From NCBI RefSeq assembly GCF_044359855.1, contig NZ_CP132291.1, positions 3,038,001-3,102,000 on the forward strand: a DNA stretch of 64,000 nucleotides, written 5' to 3'. Numbering within the stretch: position 1 is the first letter of the stretch; the number at the start of each line of letters is the position of its first letter. Under the pieces are notes generated by a model that was not told where the DNA came from, did not search any database, and worked only from the letters and a program-made list of their open reading frames with translations. Positions 27,145 to 35,887 of the stretch are shown here, piece by piece. This stretch comes from Rummeliibacillus pycnus_A (GTDB lineage: Bacteria > Bacillota > Bacilli > Bacillales_A > Planococcaceae). The translations under genes were made by a program, and so were the position numbers.

Positions 27145-27258
27145 TTTTATTTGCTCTCACCTCTGGTTTATTGGCTCTTTCTTACGATTAATTTGCTATT
27201 TTGGGAAGTTTATTCGCTCCAATAGAAATTGTATTCGCTCTCTCAGCGATTTACGTCC
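27145..27258 (-). repeat. 21-bp-period array (GCGAATAAA class) with leader, minus orientation
   Basis: Read on the minus strand, it starts with the leader GGACGTAAATCGCTGAGAGA. Cores GCGAATACA, GCGAATAAA, GCAAATTAA, GCCAATAAA and GCAAATAAA follow at about 21-bp steps. The leader and first units match arrays at 36981, 54981 and 55229. It begins shortly after the thi operon terminator. Confidence 0.65.
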
Positions 27259-27373
27259 TCATATCAATGTGGAAGACTCTTCTTATTCTCTGTATAACCA
27301 TATATTCACCCCTGTTTGAAACAAAGAAACATAGCGAATACTGAAGTCATGCGATTTGAAGAGGAGGTATTTA

Positions 27374-28069
27374 ATGAGTAAGCTACCTTGGGTGATGACG
27401 CAAGAATGGCATGATGTGTATTTTCTTCATTGGCCAATTGCACCAGAGGATATACGGCAATATGTTCCGATTGAATTAGAGATTGATACATTTGAAGATC
27501 AAGCTTGGATTGGTATTATATTTTTCAAAATGAAGAATTTCAGAGCTAGGTTGATGCCTTCTATTCCGAGTATCGATACTTTTTTTGAGCTAAATGTACG
27601 AACTTATGTAAAGCATAAAGGAAAATCAGGAGTTTATTTTTTTAGTTTAGATGTAAATAATAAAATCGTTTCACAGTTTGCAAAGTTTGGGAGGTTTTTG
27701 CCATTTCGCTTTGCAAATATGACATCGAAGATTGATCAGAAGGTAGTAACTTTTCAAAATAGATGGGAGTATACAGGGAAGTTTCCAGAGGTATTCATTG
27801 CATCCGTTGAAGTGAGTTCTGAGCCAATCCAAAGAACACCATTAGAATACTGGCTAACAGAACGCCATCATTTATGGACGAAAGTAGTGGGGAGACTTAT
27901 ACGACAATATAATCGGCATTCACCTTGGATTTTGCAACGAGTACATTGTACTGTTCATGAAAACTCGATGTCGCCATTTCTAATGCGTAATGTAAAAGAA
28001 AATAAACCTATAGCCCACTTTTCAAAATATAAAAAAGCTTTCCTCTACTTACCAGTAAAAGAAAGCTGA
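27374..28069 (+). CDS. YqjF-like DUF2071 protein
   Basis: The 231-residue protein matches the DUF2071 (YqjF) family. The N-terminal blocks TQEWHDVYFLHWPIAPEDI and LEIDTFEDQAWIG are typical, and FFELNVRTYVKHKGKSGVYF and SLD follow. The family belongs to the acetoacetate-decarboxylase-like fold, but its function is unknown. There is no signal peptide. I chose ATG 27374, which has GAGGAGGT 8 bp upstream; the in-frame codon at 27356 is upstream of that site. The gene is monocistronic, converging with the next gene. Confidence 0.78.
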   Translation: MSKLPWVMTQEWHDVYFLHWPIAPEDIRQYVPIELEIDTFEDQAWIGIIFFKMKNFRARLMPSIPSIDTFFELNVRTYVKHKGKSGVYFFSLDVNNKIVSQFAKFGRFLPFRFANMTSKIDQKVVTFQNRWEYTGKFPEVFIASVEVSSEPIQRTPLEYWLTERHHLWTKVVGRLIRQYNRHSPWILQRVHCTVHENSMSPFLMRNVKENKPIAHFSKYKKAFLYLPVKES

Positions 28070-28083
28070 TTATCTGCAATAAT

Positions 28084-28764
28084 TCAATAGGATGTATAAA
28101 ATAATGGACAAAACTGTTTAACGATTCCGTTCGCAATCATGTCAGACATTTGCAATGCTTCCATTACAATCTGGTCAAATACAGCGATATCTTTTTTATA
28201 TTCTTTTTGAATCATACTGACGGCTTCTTGTTTCGTTAAGCTTAAGTGGGTATAGAACATTTTTTGAATTTTCGATTTGTTTAGGTAAGGATTAATACAG
28301 CTTAAGAACAAAGAAATGTCGTCTGCGTTTTTATACCATTCTTTCTCTTTTGCAGCTGCTGTTGCTGTATCACCTTTTGCAGCTGCTGTTACCAGTTCTG
28401 CAGCGATTGTTAGGTGGTCATGGATGAGTGAAGCATATCGATCTGCAATTTGATCGCCGTAAAACGGTCGGAGACAATTTCCTAAGTCTGTCGCATTTCT
28501 TAAAAGACGTTCCTCAACAAATTGTACATCTGGTAAGTTAAATACGATACTCGTAATAACCATTCGTGTCCAATTGACATGCTCCATCCAAAGGAGGCGA
28601 TTCATACTTATAAAATCGACTTCAGCTTTACTTTTACAGCAGTTATCGTAAATGGATGGTGGTTGTTGAAGGAAAAAACGAATAGGGGCAGTGTATTGAG
28701 AGTATGGTTGCCCATACATTTGCCCTAAAGAATATGAGGTATTACCACTTGAATAAGGATACAA
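28084..28764 (-). CDS. Uncharacterised helical protein with aromatic-rich N-terminal tail
   Basis: The 226-residue protein begins with a Tyr/Gly/Gln/Ser-rich segment (about 1-35, YPYSSGNTSYSLGQMYGQPY). An all-helical domain follows: LLWMEHVNWTRMVITSI, DVQFVEERLLRNATDLG and HLTIAAELVTAAAKGDTATA. I recall similar proteins in bacilli, where they carry unreliable names such as acetylglutamate kinase; no function is established. It starts at TTG (28762-28764), with GGAGG about 8 bp upstream. The internal repeated domain pattern suggests two related four-helix halves. It is alone, and a convergent gene follows. Confidence 0.7.
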   Translation of the reverse strand: MYPYSSGNTSYSLGQMYGQPYSQYTAPIRFFLQQPPSIYDNCCKSKAEVDFISMNRLLWMEHVNWTRMVITSIVFNLPDVQFVEERLLRNATDLGNCLRPFYGDQIADRYASLIHDHLTIAAELVTAAAKGDTATAAAKEKEWYKNADDISLFLSCINPYLNKSKIQKMFYTHLSLTKQEAVSMIQKEYKKDIAVFDQIVMEALQMSDMIANGIVKQFCPLFYTSY

Positions 28765-29002
28765 AATTTACATCCTCCCTCTAATTAATAAGCCATTTAT
28801 CAATGGATGATAACTGCCTATAAATTAGCATATGCGGACCCTTCGGATATTGATAAAATAAGAAACTTATTCAAGAATGATCAGAATGCAAAATAAAATT
28901 TCTAAAAAGATTTTAAAGGAAAAAAATCTATCTCTTTATGGAAGATAAACAAAAAAATTTTAATCACTTTTCATCAAATCATTTTCACAATCAGAGAAGG
29001 TA

Positions 29003-29215
29003 TCAGGCAAGGTTAAAATACTCATTGACTACATTAGAATCTATTGGTAAAGAGCTGATTGTTGGTATGTTTTCTATTTTGGATTCAGATATCAACTTTA
29101 CCACGATACGACGAAGAATTTCGTCTTCTAACAAACGTATAAAGTCTAAATTCAAATTATAAGTTTTCGCGTCACTGTATGCCTGGATTAATAATTCGTC
29201 TGATAGTGTCTCCAT
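29003..29215 (-). CDS. sda: Sporulation checkpoint inhibitor Sda (C-terminally extended)
   Basis: Sda binds the histidine kinase KinA and blocks the phosphorelay when replication is disturbed. Residues 4-43 (LSDELLIQAYSDAKTYNLNL, then DFIRLLEDEILRR) match the two-helix hairpin of B. subtilis Sda closely. The product has 70 residues; the usual length is about 46-52, so about 25 extra residues (ESKIENIPTISSLPIDSNVV and beyond) follow the core. ATG 29215 is preceded by GGAGGTGAG. A cluster of DnaA boxes lies 125-350 bp upstream, matching the known control of sda by DnaA. Confidence 0.88.
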   Translation of the reverse strand: METLSDELLIQAYSDAKTYNLNLDFIRLLEDEILRRIVVKLISESKIENIPTISSLPIDSNVVNEYFNLA

Positions 29216-29340
29216 TGATCATCTCACCTCCAAGTAAAAAAAGATTTTGTTCTAATATATGAAAAGAAAGAATATATTGGATAGTTTGCTAAGTTGTACA
29301 CTTAATTTAACAAATTGTTTAATACAAGACAACCAGCCAC

Positions 29341-29567
29341 TTATCCACAAGAAACCGTGGATAAAATGTGATTAACCTGTGTGGATAAATGGTAAAGTAC
29401 ATATAAAATGGTGTGGAAATTGTGCATAAACTTATCCACAATTTCCTGAAATGGGGAAATTTGTCGAAAAGTTTTTATGGAAATATTGCTTTTATTTGTA
29501 ATTTCGAGTGATTTCCCAACATAGTACTCACAAAAATACAAAAACGGTTTGGTTTATTTGTGGATAA
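29341..29567 (-). promoter_or_regulatory. DnaA-box cluster upstream of sda
   Basis: Four perfect 9-mers TTATCCACA are seen: plus strand at 29341-29349 and 29432-29440, minus strand at 29380-29388 and 29559-29567. Two more boxes have one mismatch (29356-29364 and 29421-29429). They sit upstream of sda, whose transcription is regulated by DnaA in B. subtilis. No dnaA or dnaN lies near, so a replication origin is unlikely. Confidence 0.85.
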
Positions 29568-29587
29568 TGAATTCAATATATACATGA

Positions 29588-29923
29588 GCGAATAAGCTGG
29601 TTGAAAGAGCGAATAAGCTGGTCAAAAGGGCGTATAAGATGGTTGAAAGAGCGAATAAGCTGGTTGAAAGAGCGAATAAGCTGGTCAAAAGGGCGTATAA
29701 GCTGGTTGAAAGAGCGAATAAGCTGGTTGAAAGAGCGAATAAGATGGTTGAAAGAGCGAATAAGCTGGTTGAAAGAGCGAATAAGATGGCCAAAAGAGCG
29801 AATAAGCTGGTCAAAAGGGCGTATAAGATGGTTGAAAGAGCGAATAAGCTGGTCAAAAGGGCGTATAAGATGGTTGAAAGAGCGAATAAGATGGCCAAAA
29901 GAGCGAATAAACTGGTCAAAAGA
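29588..29923 (+). repeat. Sixteen tandem 21-bp repeats (GCGAATAAG class)
   Basis: Sixteen consecutive units of exactly 21 bp, consensus GCGAATAAGCTGGTTGAAAGA, fill 29588-29923. Variants include GCGTATAAG, GATGG for GCTGG, and TCAAAAGG or CCAAAAGA at the unit end; units ending in AAAAGG with TC are followed by GCGT. Because 21 is a multiple of three, several frames stay open on both strands, which produces spurious repeat ORFs. It is the most regular member of a dispersed array family in this window, lying between the sda regulatory region and patA. Confidence 0.92.
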
Positions 29924-30110
29924 TCAATTAAAATCTGCAATTTATCAAATATTTCAGACCCTCGATCCCAAAATCAAAATCACAATCTCACAAACAATTT
30001 TTTTACTCAAAACTCTTTTAAAAAAGAAATAAAATATTTAATTTTTCAGATTTATGAGTATAATGAATACAATGACTTTAAATCTAACCTAACGAAAGAA
30101 GGATTTTTCA

Positions 30111-31271
30111 ATGTCTTTATCAATGAACCCACATATGGATCAGCTAGGATTGCCTGGTATTCGTAAATTTTCAAATCAGTTAGTCAACTATCCAGATGCG
30201 ATTAACCTAACAATCGGTCAACCGGATTTCCCGGCACCTGAAGCAGTGAAGCAAGCAGGGATTCGAGCGATTGAGAACAATTTAACAACTTACTCATCAA
30301 ATCCAGGTTTAATCGAATTACGTAAAGCAGTGGCCGCCTTCTTCGAAGAAAAATATAATTGTCACTACAAACCTGAAGATGAGATCCTAGTAACAAATGG
30401 TGCAACACAAGCGATTGACTCTGTTTTCCGTACCATCTTGGATGTAGGGGACGAAATCATCTTACCTGCACCAATCTATTCGGGATATGAACCAATCATT
30501 ACGTATTGCGGTGCAAAATCAGTTTACTTAGACACAACAGACACAGACTTTCAGCCATCTGCTGAACGCTTAGAAAAATTAATCACACCAAAAACGAAAG
30601 CGGTATTATTTAACTTCCCGTCTAACCCAACTGGTGCTACTATTTCACATGAACAAATGGATGCTCTTGCAGATGTGTTAAAAAAACATGATATCTATGT
30701 GATTTCAGATGAAATATACAGTGAAAATACATTTGTTGGAGAGCACCGCTCATTTGGTTCTTACGAAGAGTTAAAAGACAAATTATTCCTAATCCATGGT
30801 TTATCAAAATCTCATTCAATGACTGGCTGGCGTATCGGCTTCTTAATGGCGGATGCAAGATTAATAGGGGAAGTTGCGAAAATTCATTCATTCAATGCTA
30901 TTTGTGCAGCACTTCCTAGCCAATATGCAGCTATTGAAGCATTAACAAATTGTAAAAACACACCGCAAGAAATGAACGAAAGTTATATCAGACGCCGTGA
31001 TTATGTCTATGATCGTCTCATCCAAATGGGCATTGAAGTGAAAAAACCAAACGGTGCATTCTACATCTTCCCATCTATCAAAAAATTCGGGCTAACATCT
31101 GAAGAATTTGCACTTCGCTTGATGAAACGAAAAGAGGGCGGCGTTGGCGTCATCCCAGGTTCCGTCTTCACACCTTATGGTGAAGGCTACCTTCGTATCA
31201 CATATGCATATTCAGATGCAGAACTTAAAGAAGGTATGGACCGCCTAGAAGCATTTATCAAAGCACTATAA
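30111..31271 (+). CDS. patA: PLP-dependent aminotransferase PatA
   Basis: The 386-residue fold-type I aminotransferase closely resembles B. subtilis PatA, which acts as N-acetyl-LL-diaminopimelate aminotransferase in lysine and wall precursor synthesis. GIRKFSNQLVNYPDAINLTI then GQPDFPAPE is the family start. The PLP-binding lysine is Lys233 in GLSKSHSMTGWR. FPSNPTG and ISDEIYSE hold the PLP-contacting Asn, Asp and Tyr. ATG 30111 is preceded by GAAAGAAGGA with a longer spacer. It stands alone, with a strong terminator after it. Confidence 0.9.
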   Translation: MSLSMNPHMDQLGLPGIRKFSNQLVNYPDAINLTIGQPDFPAPEAVKQAGIRAIENNLTTYSSNPGLIELRKAVAAFFEEKYNCHYKPEDEILVTNGATQAIDSVFRTILDVGDEIILPAPIYSGYEPIITYCGAKSVYLDTTDTDFQPSAERLEKLITPKTKAVLFNFPSNPTGATISHEQMDALADVLKKHDIYVISDEIYSENTFVGEHRSFGSYEELKDKLFLIHGLSKSHSMTGWRIGFLMADARLIGEVAKIHSFNAICAALPSQYAAIEALTNCKNTPQEMNESYIRRRDYVYDRLIQMGIEVKKPNGAFYIFPSIKKFGLTSEEFALRLMKRKEGGVGVIPGSVFTPYGEGYLRITYAYSDAELKEGMDRLEAFIKAL

Positions 31272-31333
31272 ATATCATAACTAGAATTTTTGATTAATAA
31301 TGAACAAATTAATCTTCCCTTAAAACTTATAAA

Positions 31334-31376
31334 GGCTGTCACTAATCCTTACAATTGGATTAGTGACGGCCTTATT
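31334..31376 (+). terminator. Terminator after patA
   Basis: The 15-bp stem GGCTGTCACTAATCC / GGATTAGTGACGGCC is followed by TTATTTTCTT. Confidence 0.9.
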
Positions 31377-31488
31377 TTCTTGCAAAAATATAATAAGAAT
31401 GTTTAGATATGGTCAATCTAAAGGGCTTAAAAATAATTGTTGGACAGCTCTTATAAATAGAAAGAAGCTAAACATTTTTAAAACACAA

Positions 31489-31535
31489 AGAACCCCCAAA
31501 TGCATACCGAATGCAATTAGGGGGTTCTTTTTCTT
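31489..31535 (-). terminator. Terminator of tagD (bidirectional)
   Basis: AAGAACCCCC pairs with GGGGGTTCTT around a loop of about 23 bases. T-rich flanks lie on both strands. It is just past the tagD stop. Confidence 0.8.
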
Positions 31536-31540
31536 GTATA

Positions 31541-31945
31541 TTATTTTACAGTAGTTGCTGCTACATTTAGGTCTTTTTTAATCTTTGTTGTTGAGATGCC
31601 TTCTGTACGTGGAAGGTAGATGACTTCACAATAGTCATTTAGAAAATCGAATTTTCCTTCCCAATCATGTCCCATTACGAAAGTATCGATATTGTGATCC
31701 TTTACATCTTGAATCTTTTGTTCCCAATTGTTTTCAGGAATCACTTCGTCCACATATTTGATAGCTTCAAGAATGGTTTTGCGATCTTCATAACTGTAGT
31801 AAGCTTTTTTACCTTTTAATGCGTTGAATTCGTCACTAGAAATTGCAACAACTAGGTAGTCGCCAAGTGCTTTGGCACGGCGTAGAATATTAACATGACC
31901 AACATGTAATAAATCGAACGTACCATACGTAATTACTCTTTTCAT
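31541..31945 (-). CDS. tagD: Glycerol-3-phosphate cytidylyltransferase TagD
   Basis: TagD makes CDP-glycerol from CTP and sn-glycerol-3-phosphate, the donor for poly(glycerol phosphate) wall teichoic acid. The 134-residue protein has the nucleotidyltransferase motif GTFDLLHVGH (residues 8-17, HxGH) and RTEGISTTKI at the C-terminus, both diagnostic. The length is standard. ATG 31945 has GGAGGC upstream. The tagB-like gene lies 80 bp upstream on the same strand, so the two could be one operon. The CDP-glycerol made here feeds the four CDP-glycerol transferase-domain proteins of this locus. Confidence 0.95.
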   Translation of the reverse strand: MKRVITYGTFDLLHVGHVNILRRAKALGDYLVVAISSDEFNALKGKKAYYSYEDRKTILEAIKYVDEVIPENNWEQKIQDVKDHNIDTFVMGHDWEGKFDFLNDYCEVIYLPRTEGISTTKIKKDLNVAATTVK

Positions 31946-32025
31946 AATGTGCCTCCATAGATATACTAATGCGTATTATATTACACTTTATTCAAAAATG
32001 AAAGAACCCCAGATGTTCTCCACTT

Positions 32026-33180
32026 TTACTTATTCAATAAATAATCAACCAACTTGCTACTTGCATGACCGGTTGAGAACGTATTCCACGATGTAGAAAA
32101 TGCTTTTATTTGTTCCATATCAAACTCATCTTTTTGCAACACGTATACAAGTTCATCATCTGTTGATACTACAGGTCCAGGTACTAATTGATTGTAATTC
32201 GTCCAAAAACCACGTTCCATCTCATACTTTTCCAAATCATATGGATAAAAAATTTGCGGTTTACCCAATAAAGAAAATTCAAATGGTATAGAAGAATAGT
32301 CACTTATTACATAATCTGTCACACATAATAACTTATTGACAGCTACATCGTTTTCTACTGAGACGATTAATGGATGATCAAATGTCCCCATATTTTGCGC
32401 TACAGCCGGATGTAATTTAATCATCATAATGTAGTTTTCGCCAAGTTGCTCTATTATATCCCGAAAATCTAAAGGAATACTTTGTACATCAAGCTGTTGA
32501 TCACGGAAAGTTGGTGCATACAAAATAACTTTTTTTCCATTTAGCATCGGATATTTTGCTAACATCTCACGTCTTGCTGATTCAATTGCAGAAGGATTAT
32601 AAAAGAAATCAGTACGTGGGATACCTGAACGCAAAAATTGATGATCTTGCATTCCAAAAGCTGCTTTGAAAATCGGCACCATCTCATTCGAACCGACAAC
32701 TACTTTATTCATACGGCTATATACGTGCTTAAAACGTCGAATAGCAGCAGGGGAGCGGAACAAAACGCTTGGATCTTGTAATCCAAACTTTTTCACCGCA
32801 CCTGCTGCATGCCAAAGTTGAATACATTCCACGTTAGGACGGAAATTTGTCACACTTAAAATTGCAAAATAATTATCAATTAAGACCGTTTCGGCTGTCG
32901 CCAAATGATAAAGCCCCCGAATATAATCGAAAGAGTTTGTTATTTTAAATGATAGTACTGAGCTTGCTCCGGATCGGTTAAAACTTTCCTTACATTTACC
33001 AGTTCGTAAAACAACAATATCTTTAAAATCACGAGTTGCAAGCTCATTTACGACAAATCGAGCATTATCGCCAAAATCACATAGAAACACGATTTTTTTC
33101 TTTAAAGGAAACAAATTGAACACAGAAAAAATGCATCTATTTATAAATAAAAACAGTTCTATCAACCATTCTTTTCTCAT
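32026..33180 (-). CDS. tagB: CDP-glycerol glycerophosphotransferase, TagB-like
   Basis: The 384-residue protein has a hydrophobic, membrane-interacting N-terminus and a GT-B type CDP-glycerol transferase domain. LWHAAGAVKKFG replaces the usual WHGTPLK motif. GIPRTDFF, YAPTFRD, KLHP and DYVISDYSSIPFEF follow. The WHAAGA form is typical of the TagB primase type, which adds the first glycerol phosphate to the lipid-linked disaccharide; the label is therefore likely though not certain. It lies just upstream of tagD on the same strand. A weak GGGTGA precedes ATG 33180. Confidence 0.78.
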   Translation of the reverse strand: MRKEWLIELFLFINRCIFSVFNLFPLKKKIVFLCDFGDNARFVVNELATRDFKDIVVLRTGKCKESFNRSGASSVLSFKITNSFDYIRGLYHLATAETVLIDNYFAILSVTNFRPNVECIQLWHAAGAVKKFGLQDPSVLFRSPAAIRRFKHVYSRMNKVVVGSNEMVPIFKAAFGMQDHQFLRSGIPRTDFFYNPSAIESARREMLAKYPMLNGKKVILYAPTFRDQQLDVQSIPLDFRDIIEQLGENYIMMIKLHPAVAQNMGTFDHPLIVSVENDVAVNKLLCVTDYVISDYSSIPFEFSLLGKPQIFYPYDLEKYEMERGFWTNYNQLVPGPVVSTDDELVYVLQKDEFDMEQIKAFSTSWNTFSTGHASSKLVDYLLNK

Positions 33181-33642
33181 TCATTCACCCAATCTAGAAA
33201 TTCTTATCTATAGTTACAGATTATATCATATTTCGAGTTCCATTTTCTAAAAGATATCGAATGACTAAACTTACGCTTAGACTATTTAATATTAATAAGT
33301 AAAATTATTGAAAAAAAACAATCCTTTTAACTTACAGAAAAAACTGGATGAATATCATTTTTTCTCATCAAATTCTAATTTTTCGGTGAGATAATTTTCA
33401 TTAACGAAATAAAAAGTACGTTTAGAAAATAATTACTACTTTAGAATGCGGTAAATAAGGCTTATTCCTTTAATTACATTATTTATACCCAACAAAGATT
33501 GATTTTATAAAGTTTGGGATTTTCCTTCCCTTTACTGCGGAATTAAAGTATCGTATCTAATCTTTAATTTAATTCGGAAAAAAATAATTGAAATTCAATT
33601 TTAAGGAATTTAATGATAAAAGTTAAAAAGAGGTGTCTTCAA
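33181..33642. other. Divergent regulatory region of the teichoic acid genes
   Basis: About 460 bp, very AT-rich, between the tagB-like gene (minus) and the fusion gene (plus). Promoters for both directions should lie here. I cannot name exact -35/-10 pairs. No ORF is supported. Confidence 0.5.
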
Positions 33643-35826
33643 ATGGAACAATGTGTAAGTATAATTGTCCCCGTATATAATACTGAAGAATTTTTAGAAG
33701 AATGTTTACAGTCTATTGTTGAACAAACATACGAAAATCTTCAAATCATCGTTGTAAACGATGCTTCGACCGATCAGTCTGCGCAAATTATTGATCAATT
33801 TATAGCTCAAGATACAAGAATAGAATGTATCACAAATAGCAAAAGAATGGGTGTAGGTTCTTCACGAAATCTAGCCATACAAAAAGCAACAGGAGAATAC
33901 ATATATTTTGCGGATAGTGATGATCTACTTCATGAAAAAGCAATCGAATACCTTCTTCAAGGAAATGAGCCAGATACAATTTACACAGGTCATACCGTGA
34001 AAATCACTAAAAAAGATGGAATAGAAGAATCGTTAAAAGAACAAGAACAAGAACAAGAAACATTCCGTACAAAATCTCTCCAACAATATGAATTTTTTAA
34101 GAATATAATTGTACTAAATACTTTATTTCCAACTCATCTTATTCAATCATTCCAATTAAAATTTGACGAAAAGGTTGATAGCTATTCCGAACTTTCTTTT
34201 ATGGTGCCTTTTTATATGCAATATAATATTGTTCGGGTGAATACTTCTTATTATTTCCAACGTGATCGTAATGATCCCATTTCAAACCCATCGCTAAATC
34301 AACGCAATCAAGATGTATTACTACATGACTTTGTCGATATTTATATTCGCTTAAAAAGTGACTACGAAAATAACGAAGAAGTGAATAAATACTTAGATAA
34401 ACAGCTGATTAAACTGTATCGTTCACAATTCATATTATTGATGAAAGAAGAAGATAAAAAAGAACCCGCATTTCATTTGCTTTCTCGCGGAATAAAATTA
34501 ATTTCAGAGGAACGTGTAAAGAAAGAAAACGTCGTAATACGTGGAGAACTTCGTGCATTACAAAATAGACAATTTAAGAAGTATCTTCGTGTATTGAAAC
34601 TTCACCATTTTGGTAGGGATACAAAGAAATCCTTAAAAAGTCTCAACAAATTTTATCGCCAAATCTATCGTGATGTTTTTATGAAATTACCATTAAAAGA
34701 AAAGAAAGTCGTTTTTGAAAGTTTTCTAGGAAAGCAATATGCTGACAGCCCAAAAGCCATCTATGAATATATGGTCGAACACTATCCAGAATATGAATTT
34801 GTTTGGATTTTCAATGAAACAGGTAGAAAGCTTCCTGGAAATGCAAAACAAGTTAAACGGTTAAGTCTTGCTTATTACTACCATATGGCCACTTCAAAAT
34901 ATTGGGTTAGCAATATGCGTCAACCTCTTCATTTGAAAAAAAGAGAGGGGAATATCTTTCTAGAAACATGGCATGGTACGCCATTGAAAAGACTTGTTTT
35001 TGATATGGATGAAGTTTATTCTGCAAATCCAAAATACAAAAAGAATTTTTACCAACAATCACGGTTATGGGATTATCTTATTGCGGCAAACCCATACTCA
35101 TCTGAAATTTTTAAATCAGCGTTTAAATTTGATAAGAAAATGCTAGAATACGGATATCCACGTAATGACACACTATACCAAAATAATAATGAAGACTATA
35201 TAACAAAAGTTAAGAAATCACTCAACATGCCATTAGACAAAAAGGTCATTTTATATGCTCCAACATGGAGAGATGATGAGTTTTACGAAGCCGGCAAATA
35301 TAAATTTGATTTAAAATTTGACCTACAAAAGCTACGTGAAAAGCTGGGTGATGACTACATTATTATTTTACGGATGCATTACTTTATTGCTGATCACTTG
35401 AATATTGATGGCTATGAAGGATTTGTCTATAATTTATCTAAACATGATGACATAGCGGATCTATATTTAATCTCAGATATACTCATAACTGATTATTCAT
35501 CTGTATTCTTCGATTATTCAAATTTAAGAAGACCTATTCTGTACTACGCGTATGACTTAGAAAATTATCGTGATAAACTCCGTGGCTTCTATTTAGATTA
35601 TGAAAATGAAATGCCAGGACCAATTTTAAAAACAACGGATGAAATTATTGATGCAGTAAAGAATATCAATCAAATCAATGAACAATATAAAGACAAATAC
35701 AATAATTTCTACGATCAAATTTGTTGTTGGGAATCAGGACACGCAACAGAAAAAATAGTGCATGAAGTATTCGAAAAATCACCAAATGAGCACAAAAACC
35801 TCATATGTAACGAATCTCTTACATAA
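33643..35826 (+). CDS. Fusion of family-2 glycosyltransferase and CDP-glycerol glycerophosphotransferase
   Basis: The 727-residue protein joins two catalytic domains. Residues about 1-230 are a GT2 (GT-A) domain: SIIVPVYNTEEFLEECLQS, VNDASTDQS and the metal-binding DSDD at 91-94. After a helical linker, residues about 350-710 are a TagF-type domain with ETWHGTPLK (Trp443), GYPRND, YAPTWRDD, LRMHYFIAD, ITDYSSVFFDY and GPILKT. It should both transfer a sugar and polymerise or add glycerol phosphate in teichoic acid synthesis, at the cytoplasmic membrane. I chose ATG 33643, 7 bp after GAGGTG; ATG 33613 adds ten residues. galE follows 60 bp later, suggesting that a galactose-type sugar is the substrate. 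Confidence 0.85.
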   Translation: MEQCVSIIVPVYNTEEFLEECLQSIVEQTYENLQIIVVNDASTDQSAQIIDQFIAQDTRIECITNSKRMGVGSSRNLAIQKATGEYIYFADSDDLLHEKAIEYLLQGNEPDTIYTGHTVKITKKDGIEESLKEQEQEQETFRTKSLQQYEFFKNIIVLNTLFPTHLIQSFQLKFDEKVDSYSELSFMVPFYMQYNIVRVNTSYYFQRDRNDPISNPSLNQRNQDVLLHDFVDIYIRLKSDYENNEEVNKYLDKQLIKLYRSQFILLMKEEDKKEPAFHLLSRGIKLISEERVKKENVVIRGELRALQNRQFKKYLRVLKLHHFGRDTKKSLKSLNKFYRQIYRDVFMKLPLKEKKVVFESFLGKQYADSPKAIYEYMVEHYPEYEFVWIFNETGRKLPGNAKQVKRLSLAYYYHMATSKYWVSNMRQPLHLKKREGNIFLETWHGTPLKRLVFDMDEVYSANPKYKKNFYQQSRLWDYLIAANPYSSEIFKSAFKFDKKMLEYGYPRNDTLYQNNNEDYITKVKKSLNMPLDKKVILYAPTWRDDEFYEAGKYKFDLKFDLQKLREKLGDDYIIILRMHYFIADHLNIDGYEGFVYNLSKHDDIADLYLISDILITDYSSVFFDYSNLRRPILYYAYDLENYRDKLRGFYLDYENEMPGPILKTTDEIIDAVKNINQINEQYKDKYNNFYDQICCWESGHATEKIVHEVFEKSPNEHKNLICNESLT

Positions 35827-35887
35827 GATCTAAGTGGCTTATGTAAGTTTGAAGCTGATGCTCATCAAAGAAACGAGGGAAATCATT

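Noticed and set aside
28938..29162. A plus-strand 74-codon frame
   Set aside because: It lies opposite sda, which has a clear family match and ribosome site.
29341..29567. A chromosomal origin of replication
   Set aside because: DnaA boxes are present but no dnaA, dnaN or an evident unwinding element is near. The upstream position to sda explains them.
29588..29923. A CRISPR array
   Set aside because: The repeats are 21 bp without unique spacers; no cas genes are near. The diverged arrays have 9-base cores and 12-base variable parts, too short for CRISPR.
29639..30166. A 175-codon frame of LVERANK-type repeats overlapping the patA start
   Set aside because: It is produced by the 21-bp tandem repeats, which keep several frames open on both strands. 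It has no ribosome site and runs into patA in the wrong frame.
31363..31554. A plus-strand 63-codon frame
   Set aside because: It overlaps two terminator hairpins and has no family signal.
33613..33642. Start of the GT2 fusion at ATG 33613
   Set aside because: ATG 33643 has a better placed GAGGTG and begins directly with the family N-terminus. The upstream start remains possible.
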